Notes: generated by a model not told the origin, from the letters alone. Shown: positions 1 to 9,611, counted from the first letter of the stretch. The stretch is DNA of 52,550 nucleotides from Galbibacter marinus (GCF_000300875.1 NZ_AMSG01000021.1:1-52550); one strand, 5' to 3'. Made by a program: numbers and translations.

Positions 1-144
1 TTTACATACTTAAATATACGAAAATTTATACTGTTTAACGAATAAAACCATTATAAAATAGCATTTAACCTACATATATTAACCTGATATTTCCCCAAAT
101 TTGACGAAGAACCCATTACTCCGAAATAGCCACCACCCCTATAA

Positions 145-471
145 ATGTCCCAAAGAATGATGTTTTCTCTCCCTGAGGGTAAAGGATATTCAGTTGCTGT
201 TAACTACCAAAACAATGTGTCAAACTGCTTTTCATTCAAGAACAGCCATGGATTAAGATCTTTGACAGCAGTCAACTTGGCTAAAGCTGCCCACTGGCTA
301 CCTATAGCAAAGGATGAAAGAGGAGCGTTCTCTATGAAAGATATTAAAACGCTGTATAACAATGAATTAATGATTCATAGATTTTTGGACGTGTTCGGCA
401 TTAAAGCGAACAAGCCAAAAAATAAAGAAAAAATCAGGCAGCTAATGACCTACGGGGCTAGGGCTGCGTAA
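145..471 (+). CDS. Hypothetical protein, 108 aa
   Basis: I do not recognise this protein. It starts with Met-Ser-Gln, is basic (many Lys, especially the Lys/Asn-rich stretch near residues 87-97), and has no signal peptide or membrane segment. The second half (residues 60-108) reads as predicted helix. No Shine-Dalgarno sequence is visible before the ATG, which is normal for this group. It stands alone, about 140 bases before the convergent end of the WG-repeat gene. It could equally be a fragment of a longer accessory gene cut by rearrangement, since the neighbourhood contains transposase debris. That it is coding rests only on an open frame with plausible composition. Confidence 0.45.
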   Translation: MSQRMMFSLPEGKGYSVAVNYQNNVSNCFSFKNSHGLRSLTAVNLAKAAHWLPIAKDERGAFSMKDIKTLYNNELMIHRFLDVFGIKANKPKNKEKIRQLMTYGARAA

Positions 472-615
472 AACTAAACGAACCATTATTATGTAGAACG
501 TATCCAAAATGCTGCATAGTGGAGTGATTGTCATCTCTAATACCTGTGACATTTAACCAAATTACTCTATCGAGTCTTTGGCTTGGTGGGGTGATTTTTT
601 GATTAAGTTATGAGA

Positions 616-1482
616 TTATCCTAATACAGGTTGGTTATTCTGTTTATTGCCGTTTTTATCAATGTAAAATTCATATATCACGTTGAATTGTTTTCTTTTA
701 ACAAGGGCTCTACCATTTTTGAAACTATAGGCGTCATCATAAATAATGTCTATGATCGTTTCACCTTTTTTATTAATGTAACCGAAAAAATCTCCTTTTC
801 TTACTACGGCTAAACCTTCAGAGAATTCCTCTGCATAATCATAGATTAGGGGAACTTTGGTTTCTCCATTTTCCATAATAAAGCCATATTTATCCTTGTA
901 ATTGATGGTTATATATACTAGGGCTACACCATCTATAAACTCGTATGCTTTACTATATTTGTGCTTTATCAAAATATTACCGTCTTTGCCAACATATCCA
1001 AATTTTTTTAACGTTGGGTTATAATGAAGATTTAATTTGTCATTCCAGCTTGTTGAAATTGCTTTTGGTTCTTCTATTGAATTATTTAATAAATAATGCT
1101 TTTCCAAAAAGCTATTAAGCTGTTCCAGTTTATTAATGTTTTGCAATAAAACCTCTTCATCCATAAAAAATGCATATTCATTTTTTCCATCAACTTTTAA
1201 AACGAAAATGTTATCATCTAAAAACCCATGCCTAAACAAAAATGTTTGATTTTCTTTTTCAATCAATAACGAATCTTTACCTAAATATTCCCATTTCCCT
1301 TTATTAACAATACCGTTTAATGATATTAATAACTCATTATTTCCTCTAAATATATACACCAATTTGGTGTTGTCTTCTTCATTAAGTAGAATCCAATATT
1401 TGTCCACAAAATTTGTTAGGACATTAAGTTTTTTGCTGTATTCTTTTATTTTAGGAATAATGTTAGAGATAAAAGTTTTCAT
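616..1482 (-). CDS. WG-repeat protein, 288 aa
   Basis: The C-terminal half carries about three to four WG (KWG) repeats, starting near residues 161 (FGYVGKDG), 199 (YGFIMENG), 233 (FGYINKKG) and 271 (FYIDKNG). Each is followed by the usual Tyr/Asp-rich strand pair and the EGLAVV-like element. WG repeats form beta-propeller-like scaffolds of uncertain function. The N-terminal 160 residues are a different, unrecognised beta-rich domain. There is no signal peptide, so a cytoplasmic location is likely. The gene starts 18 bases after the stop of the membrane protein gene (1501-2307) and is probably cotranscribed with it. The family assignment is firm; the role is unknown. Confidence 0.75.
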   Translation of the reverse strand: MKTFISNIIPKIKEYSKKLNVLTNFVDKYWILLNEEDNTKLVYIFRGNNELLISLNGIVNKGKWEYLGKDSLLIEKENQTFLFRHGFLDDNIFVLKVDGKNEYAFFMDEEVLLQNINKLEQLNSFLEKHYLLNNSIEEPKAISTSWNDKLNLHYNPTLKKFGYVGKDGNILIKHKYSKAYEFIDGVALVYITINYKDKYGFIMENGETKVPLIYDYAEEFSEGLAVVRKGDFFGYINKKGETIIDIIYDDAYSFKNGRALVKRKQFNVIYEFYIDKNGNKQNNQPVLG

Positions 1483-1500
1483 AATGGTAACGCTGTCTTT

Positions 1501-2307
1501 TTATAATCTATAACCTGTAAAACGATTACCTTCACTATTTATATAAGAAAGGATATGAGATCCTACGTCTTCAATATTTAGAGTATATCTCTCTTTCCGT
1601 GTTTTTATGTGTATTTTTTTATTTTCTAACATATATGTTCCAACTATGGCTGTTGATTTATCAAAAATAAATTTAACTTCGTTCTCATTATTGAAATATA
1701 TGATATAATTTTTAAACTTCCATGCTCCGTAAAAATCTAAATAGCTATAGTTTGATTTCTCCACAGCTAGATGTTGTTTATATTTTTGATATAATGTCCA
1801 TGTATGTTTTGGATACAAATTGTTTCCGTATATCGACATATAGCTCTCGTAATCTTTTATAAGCAGATATACTTTCTTTTCAAATTGCTCTTGTGATAAT
1901 AGACTGACCCTTAATAGATTATGCAAATGCTTGTATTCATCTAAACTTTTTACTTTTTCTTTTACTAGATTAGTTTTTAGGATGTTACTATTCTGTTCTA
2001 TAATCTCTAATTTTTCATGATATTCTTCATTTGTCAGTATCCCTTTTTGCTTCAATACAAGTAAACTCATTTCCTGCTCACTGGTTGAAAAAACTCTTTT
2101 GAATTTTTGAGTATTATTTGCAGGATATGAGATTCGGGATGAGTTATAAAAGTATATTATTATAATTGAAATCCATTGAAGCGGTACAAAGAGAACACAG
2201 AAAGTTAAGTAAATCTTTTGTGGAAGTGTGTATCGTCCTGACGTCCAAACGTAAATTGTTGACCAAGTGGCAAGTCCAACTATAAAAGTAACTACTATTT
2301 CTTTCAT
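1501..2307 (-). CDS. Membrane protein with SHOCT-like motif
   Basis: This 268-aa protein has two hydrophobic helices near the N terminus (about residues 5-21 and 31-54), so it is anchored in the inner membrane. A short helical motif follows at about 77-103 (LKQKGILTNEEYHEKL). It matches the SHOCT pattern of a leucine, a Gly-Ile-Leu/Ile-Thr turn and a Glu-Glu-Tyr/Phe helix. The middle is charged and helical, and the last 80 residues look like beta strands (YGAWKFKNY onward), resembling a small lipocalin-like or DUF domain. It is the first gene of a two-gene unit with the WG-repeat gene. Function is not known. The SHOCT call is by eye. Confidence 0.6.
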   Translation of the reverse strand: MKEIVVTFIVGLATWSTIYVWTSGRYTLPQKIYLTFCVLFVPLQWISIIIIYFYNSSRISYPANNTQKFKRVFSTSEQEMSLLVLKQKGILTNEEYHEKLEIIEQNSNILKTNLVKEKVKSLDEYKHLHNLLRVSLLSQEQFEKKVYLLIKDYESYMSIYGNNLYPKHTWTLYQKYKQHLAVEKSNYSYLDFYGAWKFKNYIIYFNNENEVKFIFDKSTAIVGTYMLENKKIHIKTRKERYTLNIEDVGSHILSYINSEGNRFTGYRL

Positions 2308-2556
2308 AGGATCCGAAATTAGTTTAAAAAATTATTTGGTTATTGAATGTGAATGATACTACAATTTTAATACGTTATAAACACATACATATGGTATGTT
2401 TAGATTTTTTTAAATAATAGCTTTAATTTGACAATGGTTCGTTTAAAAATGGATTAAATAGTTGAATATTAATAAAACAAAGCAAAAATAATGATCGAAA
2501 AATTAAGGCAACTCTCTGATTAGTATATTAGTCGTTTTACGACAAGCAGCTAAAAT

Positions 2557-2923
2557 ATGACTCACAGAGAGAATTCCAGGTATAAAGATCTTACAAAAAG
2601 CATTCTTAACAAAATGCCAAACATAGGGAAACGCCATAATAATTTCATTCTGGAAGTCTTTGGACTATTACTCTCCATAAAAGGAAGGGTTAATTTTCTT
2701 AGTCTTGCTCGCTATGGGAATCGTGAAGAGCAAGACTACAGATCGCGTTTCGACAAGGATTTTGACTACCTTTCCTTTAACACTCAACTGGCATGATCAC
2801 GGGAGTGGTGATTTCACCATTGCCTTTGATCCAAGCTATGTGAGTAAATCAGGGAAAAAGACTCCTGGTGTTGGCTATTTCTGGTCTGGCTCTGCTGCTC
2901 GAGCAAAGTGGGGTCTTGAATGA
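2557..2923 (+). pseudogene. Broken DDE transposase (IS4-like)
   Basis: Two overlapping frames together give the N-terminal part of a Bacteroidetes DDE transposase. Frame one (2557-2796) reads through ILEVFGLLLSIKGRVNF and ARYGNREEQDYRSRFDK. The reading then shifts to another frame around 2785, giving GSGDFTIAFDPSYVSKSGK and GVGYFWSGSAARAKWGLE, which stops at 2921-2923. The Asp of FDPSY is the expected first catalytic residue. The rest of the enzyme (the second Asp and the Glu) is absent, so the element is both frameshifted and truncated. The 60 bases before the ATG look like the usual IS left end, but I could not find a matching right end. Confidence 0.8.
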
Positions 2924-2924
2924 A

Positions 2925-3386
2925 ATGGCAAACCTGCTATTAAAGATAGACCAAATGGATGCGGCATATGTAGATAAAGTTTCTGATCAGATCTATGAGC
3001 AACAACCTTTTTTCCTATCAGTGCTGTTAGGTTATAGCAAAGATATTTCTATGGTGGAGGTAGAAGAAATCATGAAAGTTTATTTTCTAATATGGGAATA
3101 TTTTAAATTAAACCAGAATCTTCCCAAAAAGAAAATAACCCAAACTATGTTTGAGAAAGCTCAACAAAAAATAATACAAATGCTTCACTATAGTGAGGGA
3201 GAACCAGAATCCCTTAGAGACCAAATTTACGAGGTAGAATTTCAAAACCTCAAGTCTAAATCATTATGGGCAGCTGTACTATTTCGCTTTCATAATCGGC
3301 CAGCTCTGATGAATTTAAATTCAGAAAATAAAGGAATAATCCTGGTGGGGATTCTAAGCTTTATTCAGTGCTTTGAAGCGCAATAG
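2925..3386 (+). CDS. Hypothetical protein, 153 aa, at IS junction
   Basis: I do not recognise this protein. The ATG at 2925 begins MANLLLKIDQMDAAYVDK, two bases after the transposase stop. The open frame runs further upstream, but there it is only the transposase sequence in another frame, so the later start is chosen. It is soluble, helical and acidic to neutral, with Gln/Glu-rich helices and a conserved-looking WAAVLFRFHNRPALM segment near residues 118-132. The transposase is cut exactly where this gene begins, so its true 5' end may have been lost and the present start may be secondary. Confidence 0.5.
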   Translation: MANLLLKIDQMDAAYVDKVSDQIYEQQPFFLSVLLGYSKDISMVEVEEIMKVYFLIWEYFKLNQNLPKKKITQTMFEKAQQKIIQMLHYSEGEPESLRDQIYEVEFQNLKSKSLWAAVLFRFHNRPALMNLNSENKGIILVGILSFIQCFEAQ

Positions 3387-3548
3387 AGGTATTTTTAAGC
3401 CTTGATGGGAGTAATTATCAATCAGGGTTTACTTAGCCGTTCATCTGAATATACCTTTTCTTAATAAGACCTCTTTCTAACTACGAAGGCATTTCATCCA
3501 AACAGCTTATAAGTTTCACGGAAACTGTGCCTACGCTCCTACTCCAAC

Positions 3549-6500
3549 CTAACACCCAACAACCTCCACCTTACTCTTCCCACTCTGTTGTTTACTTACC
3601 TTGATTTGAACTGGTATACGCTCAGTCATTTCTTGCACGTGAGAAATCACCCCGACTTTACGACCCTGATTATGTAAGCGCTCAAGAGCATCCATAGCAA
3701 TGTTGAGTGTTGCAGGATCCAGTGACCCAAAACCTTCATCAATAAATAATGATTCTACTTTCATTCGAGCTGAAGATAAGGATGCTAGCCCCAGTGCAAG
3801 CGCTAGGGAAACCAAGAAAGATTCTCCACCTGATAATGAATACACCGTTCGCACCTCATCCCCCATGTCCTGGTCTAGAACTTGGAGCCCAAGAGAATTC
3901 GGTATTCTCTGAAGGATATAGCGCTTACTCAAAACCTCCAAATGAACATTCGCATAACTTAACAGCACATCTAGGGTATATTCCTGAGCAATTTGACGAA
4001 ACTTTTTACCATCCGCAGAACCAATAATCTCATTGAGTTTTGCCCAATTCTCCACCACATCAGCTTGCTTATTGATACGCTCTAATAAGGTACCAATGAG
4101 CTTCTTGTTCTGAGTGTCTTGATTTATCTTAAAATCAATCTCATTGGATGCTTGTCTATTTTTCTTTAAGGATTCTTCAACCTCCACGCGTATGGCAGTC
4201 AATTCCTCCAGTGACATTTCAGAAGTACGCTGTTTGGTATGGGTATCCAATGTTTTAGTACGCTCTTTTAATACAGAATTTGCTTGCATAACCCCTTCAT
4301 CAATTCCGCGTAAACTATTTCTTTCAGTCTCAATCCAGTCTTGGCTATATTCTAATAAGCTTAATAAACCCTCTTGACTAAGAATCGTTTCATTCTGCGC
4401 ATTATAATCTGAAATCCAATTCTCAAGCTGACCTTTAAGTTCAGCTACTTTCTTGGATAAACTATTAACATCTTTTAAAAGTTGCTCATATTGGGCACTA
4501 TTTCGGGTAATGTCTTCATTTATTTTGTCAAGTACTTTCCTTTGATCCTCCAAAGTTTTCTTCGCAGATTCAACCGCTGCTTTTAACTTGGCTTCCACTT
4601 CTGTTACTGGCGATCCCTTAAAAAGAACTGTCCGCTGCTCTAATAGCTTTTTATTTTGATTTTGCAAATCAGCATACTTTTTATGAAGAGATGTCACTTC
4701 TTCCCTAGTAACATTTAAAGGAGTCTCCAACGCTTTGCTCTTTTCAGAGAGTAACTCCTGTTTACGCACTAAAGAATCAAGCTTGGAAATATTGCTTTTC
4801 CAATTACTAGAAAAATCTTTAATCTGAGAAACAAAAGAATCTGGATTGCTCTGCCAATTCTCAAACCACTCCTTGGAACTAAAATACCCTGATAAAGCTT
4901 CTTTAAGCTCCTCTAAGTTTTTATTGATCTTATCTCTTTCATTAGTATCATTCTGTTTCTGTTCCTCCAAAGTTTTCAGGTTTCTTTCAGCATCCTTAAT
5001 GCTGTTAAGAATCTGGTCATATTCTATTTGAAGTTTGTCAAGCTGGGATCTATGATTTTCAAGTTCCAACTTCTGCTTATTATAGGATTGAAGTGCTTCT
5101 TGTAATTTCTGCTGTCTCTCTTTTTGCTTTTTTAATTGTTGTTGTAACCAAGAGCTTCTTTCCTCTTGTGGAAATGTATTACACTGAGTTGAAACCTGAA
5201 ATGATGACCAAATCCTTTTAAGTTCGGCTAAGTCAGTTTCCTTCTCCAGGAGCTTCTTCTCTTGCTCCTTAATTAACTTTTCTAGTTGTGTAGCGTTTTG
5301 GCCTAGCGTATTGTGTAAGGTCAACTGATTAATATACTCAGAATCGATTTTCTTATGCTCAGCTTCCAACTTATCAAGCACATGATCAAGACCTGGATGG
5401 TGCGTAGCATATGGATGGTGCGAACTACCACAAACTGGACAAGGCTCTTCAGGGACCAGGTGACTTCGTAACTCCTCTACACTTTCTGCCGCAGCTAATT
5501 TTGCTTTTTCAAGCATTTTTAAAGATGCATCTTTTTCCAATGTTTTAGTAACAAGAAGTTTTTTGGCTTGCGTTAACTTAACAGTGGTGTGCTCTAATTC
5601 CTCTTTATTACTTTTAAGTGTCTGTTGTAATTTATCTTTTTCCGATACAGCTGAAAATAACAACTTCCAATGAGCTGTTGCACCAATAAGATCTTCTATA
5701 GAGGTATCCAGAGCAGCTTTTTCTTTCTCATTTTTCTCGAACGAAACTTTAGATAATGCAGCAGTCAAAGACTCGAAGTCACTCTTTTTTTGTTTCAGAT
5801 CACCTTCTATAGCATCACCCTTATTAAGGAAATCCTCCTGCTCTTTTCTGTTAATTAAGATATCTTCTTCAGCCTTTTTTATGCGAGCATTATAATACTT
5901 AAGATTTTGCAAAATCCCCCCTGCATCCTGAAGTTTAGATAAGATGAGATTTTCCTGTTCCGCTATGGGCCCACGAGATTCATTATCAGCCTTCCATTGT
6001 TGTAGTTCAAGGATTTCTTCTTTAACAGATCCTAGTTCAATTAAAACCTCAGCAGATTCCTTTGTCTGGAGTGTAAGCTTACGATTTACACGAATAAGCT
6101 CTTCACTAGCATGTTCTACCTGCTCTGATTTTTCAAGGAGTTTTACATCTAAGGCTTTTGCTGCGTTTAATAGTGGTTGAGCTTCCTGCTCTTGCTTCTG
6201 CTTTATATCAAAGGCTGCATTGGCTTTTTTAAAGCTTTCATCGGCTTCTTTTTTATCCTTCTTTAAAAAATCTATTTTAGTAGAGAGCTTTGAAGCATTA
6301 TCCGCTTTTAAGGAATGTTGCTGCTTTACCCCATTTCGCTCTGTAAAAATTGGCCTAGCTGATTGTACTCCTACAATCTGTTGGAACTTCACTTCTCTAG
6401 GTTTGGCTTCTTCTTTAGCTTTAAAGGCACTATCATATTTCTGCTTAGCCGATTGCACACTCCCTTGAAGTTCAATCCACCTCTCATGCCAACTAACCTG

Positions 6501-7280
6501 TTTATTTAATTCCTCAAATCGCTTCTCATCAGCCTTGACAAGGGTGCCTAACTTTTCTTTTTGAATCTTATAATCCTTTAATTCTTCAGTGGTTAGGGTG
6601 GCTATTCCTTCCCTTTGTACATCTAATACTTTGAGGTTTTGGGACTCCTCTTTATGATGTTCGTATACTTTTTTAGAGATTTCTGAATAGATGTGAGTTC
6701 CTGTCAGTTTTTCTAATAAGGATGACTTTTCATCCTTTGCAGCTTTTAAAAAGGCTGTGAAATCTCCTTGAGCTAATAAAACAGAACGGGTAAATTGCTC
6801 AAAATTAAGCCCCACCAAACGTTCGATTTCTGGAAGTAATTCTGTTTTCTTTCCTGGTATATCTTGATCTGTTGAAATGTTTTTAAGTGACATCTCATAG
6901 GGTTGCAAATTTCCTTCCGCCTTATTACGTGCTCTTCTTACGCTCCAAGTTGAGCTGTAGTGATGACCATCAACTCCAACGAAATCTACTTCCGCATATC
7001 CACTAGATGAGCCATCTCTTAAAATTCCTCGCACATCACCTTGTTTGATGGTGCTTCCTTTTACATCTGCTACATCTATTGAGTTTTCTGCATGCCTGTA
7101 ACGAGGTGTTCTAGCATAGAGCGACAGACACAAGGCATCTAATATGGTTGATTTCCCGGATCCTGTAGGTCCGGTAATGGCAAAGATCCCTGCAGAAGAA
7201 AGTGGCTCGTTAGTAAAATCAATTACTGTTTTTCCACCAAGGGATGCTAGATTATGTATGCGAATAGCAAGTATTTTCAT
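3549..7280 (-). CDS. sbcC: SbcC, ATPase of SbcCD nuclease
   Basis: SbcC is the SMC-like ATPase subunit of the SbcCD (Rad50-Mre11) complex, which opens DNA hairpins and processes ends. All landmarks are present in 1243 aa: Walker A GPTGSGKST at residues 37-45, long coiled-coil arms, the zinc-hook CPVCGSSHH near 617, the ABC signature LSGGESFLVSLALALG near 1150, and Walker B with the D-loop (LFIDEGFGSLD) near 1180. The length is at the upper end of the bacterial family. The ATG lies 3 bases after the sbcD stop, so the two are one transcription unit with sbcD first. Nothing in it looks damaged. Confidence 0.97.
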   Translation of the reverse strand: MKILAIRIHNLASLGGKTVIDFTNEPLSSAGIFAITGPTGSGKSTILDALCLSLYARTPRYRHAENSIDVADVKGSTIKQGDVRGILRDGSSSGYAEVDFVGVDGHHYSSTWSVRRARNKAEGNLQPYEMSLKNISTDQDIPGKKTELLPEIERLVGLNFEQFTRSVLLAQGDFTAFLKAAKDEKSSLLEKLTGTHIYSEISKKVYEHHKEESQNLKVLDVQREGIATLTTEELKDYKIQKEKLGTLVKADEKRFEELNKQVSWHERWIELQGSVQSAKQKYDSAFKAKEEAKPREVKFQQIVGVQSARPIFTERNGVKQQHSLKADNASKLSTKIDFLKKDKKEADESFKKANAAFDIKQKQEQEAQPLLNAAKALDVKLLEKSEQVEHASEELIRVNRKLTLQTKESAEVLIELGSVKEEILELQQWKADNESRGPIAEQENLILSKLQDAGGILQNLKYYNARIKKAEEDILINRKEQEDFLNKGDAIEGDLKQKKSDFESLTAALSKVSFEKNEKEKAALDTSIEDLIGATAHWKLLFSAVSEKDKLQQTLKSNKEELEHTTVKLTQAKKLLVTKTLEKDASLKMLEKAKLAAAESVEELRSHLVPEEPCPVCGSSHHPYATHHPGLDHVLDKLEAEHKKIDSEYINQLTLHNTLGQNATQLEKLIKEQEKKLLEKETDLAELKRIWSSFQVSTQCNTFPQEERSSWLQQQLKKQKERQQKLQEALQSYNKQKLELENHRSQLDKLQIEYDQILNSIKDAERNLKTLEEQKQNDTNERDKINKNLEELKEALSGYFSSKEWFENWQSNPDSFVSQIKDFSSNWKSNISKLDSLVRKQELLSEKSKALETPLNVTREEVTSLHKKYADLQNQNKKLLEQRTVLFKGSPVTEVEAKLKAAVESAKKTLEDQRKVLDKINEDITRNSAQYEQLLKDVNSLSKKVAELKGQLENWISDYNAQNETILSQEGLLSLLEYSQDWIETERNSLRGIDEGVMQANSVLKERTKTLDTHTKQRTSEMSLEELTAIRVEVEESLKKNRQASNEIDFKINQDTQNKKLIGTLLERINKQADVVENWAKLNEIIGSADGKKFRQIAQEYTLDVLLSYANVHLEVLSKRYILQRIPNSLGLQVLDQDMGDEVRTVYSLSGGESFLVSLALALGLASLSSARMKVESLFIDEGFGSLDPATLNIAMDALERLHNQGRKVGVISHVQEMTERIPVQIKVSKQQSGKSKVEVVGC

Positions 7281-7283
7281 TTT

Positions 7284-8531
7284 TTAATTGTCGGTTTCAT
7301 TGACCTCTTGTGCTACTTGTAGAAATAGTCTTTGAAGGTCTTTAGGAACGGGGTTATTGTATTTACTTTGGTAAACTTTATCCAGAACTTCCATTGGTTG
7401 TAGTTCTTTAAGCTCTTCAGAGCTTATCACTTTACTTTCCTTAGATTTAGAACTTGAAGCTGCGTAGCGTACATCTATTTTAGCGAGTCTGTAGTTTTTA
7501 CCTTGCAGAGCAGTTTCTACCTTATGTCGTAATCCAGGCTCTGGTCCTTCTAATAACACGCGGACTTCCAAATAGGGTGCTGTATTTGAATCTCCCGTAA
7601 AAGGTTCTAATTGTTTCAAAGCATTTAGTACTTCTGTAAGCGAACTATGCACTGTTGGAGTTCTTTTCAGTGGAACTGAAACAGGTATCTCGATGGAATG
7701 CAAGTTTTCTATTTTGTCCTCCTTAATATCAAATACTATGACTTGATGCTTATAATTGGTTTCTGAAAAGGACATGGGTAAGGGACTTCCACTATAGCGG
7801 ATATGCTCTTTCCCTCCAATGCGCTGAGCTTTGTGAATATGTCCTAATGCTACATAACGGATACCAGTATCAAATGCGGCTGCTGAAATGCTTTCCACGC
7901 CTCCCATAATAAGCCTTTCTGTGTTATCGAGGTCTCCAACTTCTGCTTGTTGGGCGTGCAAGTGTCCCATTGCTATAATGGATTGTCCTTCTTCTTTCTT
8001 TGATGCCGCATAAGTATATGCTTCTTTATAGAAGGAATTAACGCCTTCTGTATATGGATTAGAACAATTAGGTACGGAAGGGTAATCCCCCATCCGTAGA
8101 AAAGGAGCTGCTATACACCATATGGCAGTATTTCCTTGTTTATCTTTTATTGGTATAGTGAGGTTACTGTAATCAATAGCGCCATTTCGATCTTTTTGTA
8201 CAAGTCCTATAATATGAATATTAGAAGATTCTAAAAGGGGTTTAGGTGATTCTAATCTGGAGGCTGAGTCATGATTCCCAGCGGTAACGATAATTTGTAA
8301 TTCCGGGTTTTGTCTTACTGCTTGGTTTAGAAATGAGTAAAACAATTTTACAGAAGCTGCTGATGGATTGGAGAGATCAAATACATCTCCACTTACAAGC
8401 AAAACATCTATCTCTTGTGTGGTGAGGGTTTCTAGCAGCCAATTTAAAAACTGCTGGTGCTCATAACTACGGTCGTATTCATGAAAGAGTTGTCCTATGT
8501 GCCAATCAGCGGTATGTAATATTCTAATCAT
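7284..8531 (-). CDS. sbcD: SbcD, Mre11-type nuclease
   Basis: SbcD is the metallophosphoesterase nuclease partner of SbcC. The five phosphoesterase motifs are visible in order: HTADWHIG (residues 6-13), VSGDVFD, AGNHDSASR, MGHLHAQ and LGHIHKAQ. These supply the Asp, His and Asn ligands of the dimanganese site. The C-terminal third is the capping and SbcC-binding region. At 415 aa it has the normal length. It is the promoter-proximal gene of the sbcDC pair, and the 230 bases upstream separate it from the divergent outer-membrane protein gene. Confidence 0.96.
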   Translation of the reverse strand: MIRILHTADWHIGQLFHEYDRSYEHQQFLNWLLETLTTQEIDVLLVSGDVFDLSNPSAASVKLFYSFLNQAVRQNPELQIIVTAGNHDSASRLESPKPLLESSNIHIIGLVQKDRNGAIDYSNLTIPIKDKQGNTAIWCIAAPFLRMGDYPSVPNCSNPYTEGVNSFYKEAYTYAASKKEEGQSIIAMGHLHAQQAEVGDLDNTERLIMGGVESISAAAFDTGIRYVALGHIHKAQRIGGKEHIRYSGSPLPMSFSETNYKHQVIVFDIKEDKIENLHSIEIPVSVPLKRTPTVHSSLTEVLNALKQLEPFTGDSNTAPYLEVRVLLEGPEPGLRHKVETALQGKNYRLAKIDVRYAASSSKSKESKVISSEELKELQPMEVLDKVYQSKYNNPVPKDLQRLFLQVAQEVNETDN

Positions 8532-8731
8532 CTAGTGGTTTTAATTCAGTGTAAAGTTATTAATATAGTCAACAGAGTTACTTTTGACAACTTACTTAAA
8601 ATGTAATTTTATCAGTGTCTTTCCTGTTGTTTGTTACCTCTATAAAATTAAAAATATTAACTACAAAATCGTTGAGGAATTCAGTAAAGATTTGAAATGT
8701 AATAAATCCTTTTAAAATTGAATTTATAGTT

Positions 8732-8739
8732 TATATTTG
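8732..8739 (+). promoter_or_regulatory. Bacteroidetes -7 element
   Basis: TATATTTG matches the TAnnTTTG -7 box of Bacteroidetes housekeeping promoters and lies 25 bases before the ATG of the beta-barrel gene, which implies a short leader. The closest upstream TTG (8718-8720) is nearer than the usual 17-23 bases, so only the -7 half is well supported. Confidence 0.5.
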
Positions 8740-8764
8740 CTACTTAAACCTTAATCAATATACT

Positions 8765-9283
8765 ATGTTTAAAAAATTTCTTTTTTTCGCGATCCTACTA
8801 ACTAGTATGGTTACTTTTGGCCAAGAAGTACGTTTTGGAGCCCAAGCAGGTTACCTTAATATGCAAGACAAAGCTACTTATGATGGTACTTCAGTTTCTG
8901 AGAACTACTCTGGCTTTTTTGTTGGTGCTTTAGCTGATTTTACTTTATCAGAGAGTTTTCATTTACAACCTTCTTTAAATTATGGGAGTGTAGATGACAC
9001 AAGTTTCTTGATCATTCCGGTTATGGCACAATACCATATCCAGGAATCTGGATTCTATGTTCAGGCTGGTCCTCAAGGAACTATCTCGTTGGAAGATACA
9101 GCAGAAGGGTTTAACTCTTTTGGTTTAGATCTTGGGGTTGGTGCTGGTTATCAAATCAATGAAAACTTTTTTGTTGAGGCTAAATATGCCTTTGAAATCA
9201 CCAATAGGTATTCAGGAGATGGCAGTGATGATATAAAGAGTCGTATCAACACTCTTAGCGTTGGATTGGGTTATAAATTCTAA
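8765..9283 (+). CDS. Outer-membrane beta-barrel protein
   Basis: This 172-aa protein has a clear signal peptide (MFKKFLFFAILLTSMVTFG, cut before Gln20) followed by alternating amphipathic strands. Glycine/aromatic repeats (VRFGAQAGYLNMQ, FGLDLGVGAGYQINENFFVEAKY) and the terminal strand ending NTLSVGLGYKF have the aromatic C terminus recognised by the Bam machinery. The size suits an eight-stranded OmpX/OmpA-like barrel (outer-membrane protein beta-barrel domain of PorT/OmpW-like type). It is monocistronic: it has a good -7 box upstream and a strong hairpin terminator 24 bases after the stop. The exact function is unknown. Confidence 0.85.
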   Translation: MFKKFLFFAILLTSMVTFGQEVRFGAQAGYLNMQDKATYDGTSVSENYSGFFVGALADFTLSESFHLQPSLNYGSVDDTSFLIIPVMAQYHIQESGFYVQAGPQGTISLEDTAEGFNSFGLDLGVGAGYQINENFFVEAKYAFEITNRYSGDGSDDIKSRINTLSVGLGYKF

Positions 9284-9306
9284 TCCAGAATAAAAATATA
9301 ATTTTT

Positions 9307-9335
9307 TAAAAGGAAGCAATACGCTTCCTTTTTTT
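9307..9335 (+). terminator. Intrinsic terminator
   Basis: A hairpin with stem AGGAAGC (9311-9317), loop AATAC and stem GCTTCCT (9323-9329) runs into a T tract ending at 9335. It ends the beta-barrel transcript. Confidence 0.88.
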
Positions 9336-9383
9336 GTCTGGTATAACTTTATGTTGTAGGTTGAAAAACTAGAGTTTTTCTGA

Positions 9384-9611
9384 AAGTTTTGTCTTGCTCA
9401 CATAGTCATAATTGAAGCCTTTTCATATTATTTTGGCGAAATCATAAAAAACAGACGAAAAGAATTGCATATGACCCAGAACTTGGCAAAAAAAGTTGGT
9501 AAAAAGCGCCCCTACATTTCGAGGATTGAAAACGGGGAGGATATACGGTTGTCAAATTTTGCACTGCTAGCCAATGCTTTGGGATTGTCTATTGAGTTAA
9601 AACCTGAATAG
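9384..9611 (+). pseudogene. XRE helix-turn-helix gene lacking a start
   Basis: The frame between the stop at 9381 and the TAG at 9609-9611 encodes a complete XRE/Cro-type DNA-binding fold: FGEIIKNRRKELHMTQ, then LAKKVGKKRPYISRIENG, then LSNFALLANALGLSIELK. This is the size and shape of a HigA-like antitoxin or small regulator. There is no ATG, GTG or TTG before helix 1. The only in-frame ATG (9471) lies inside the fold, after the first helix. The gene has therefore probably lost its 5' end, or starts at ATT/ATA. No toxin partner is visible upstream or downstream. The rest of the 9284-9702 gap holds only the terminator. Confidence 0.6.

Noticed and set aside
145-471. Fragment of a phage integrase or relaxase
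   Set aside because: No catalytic motif or family signature is present; kept as hypothetical.
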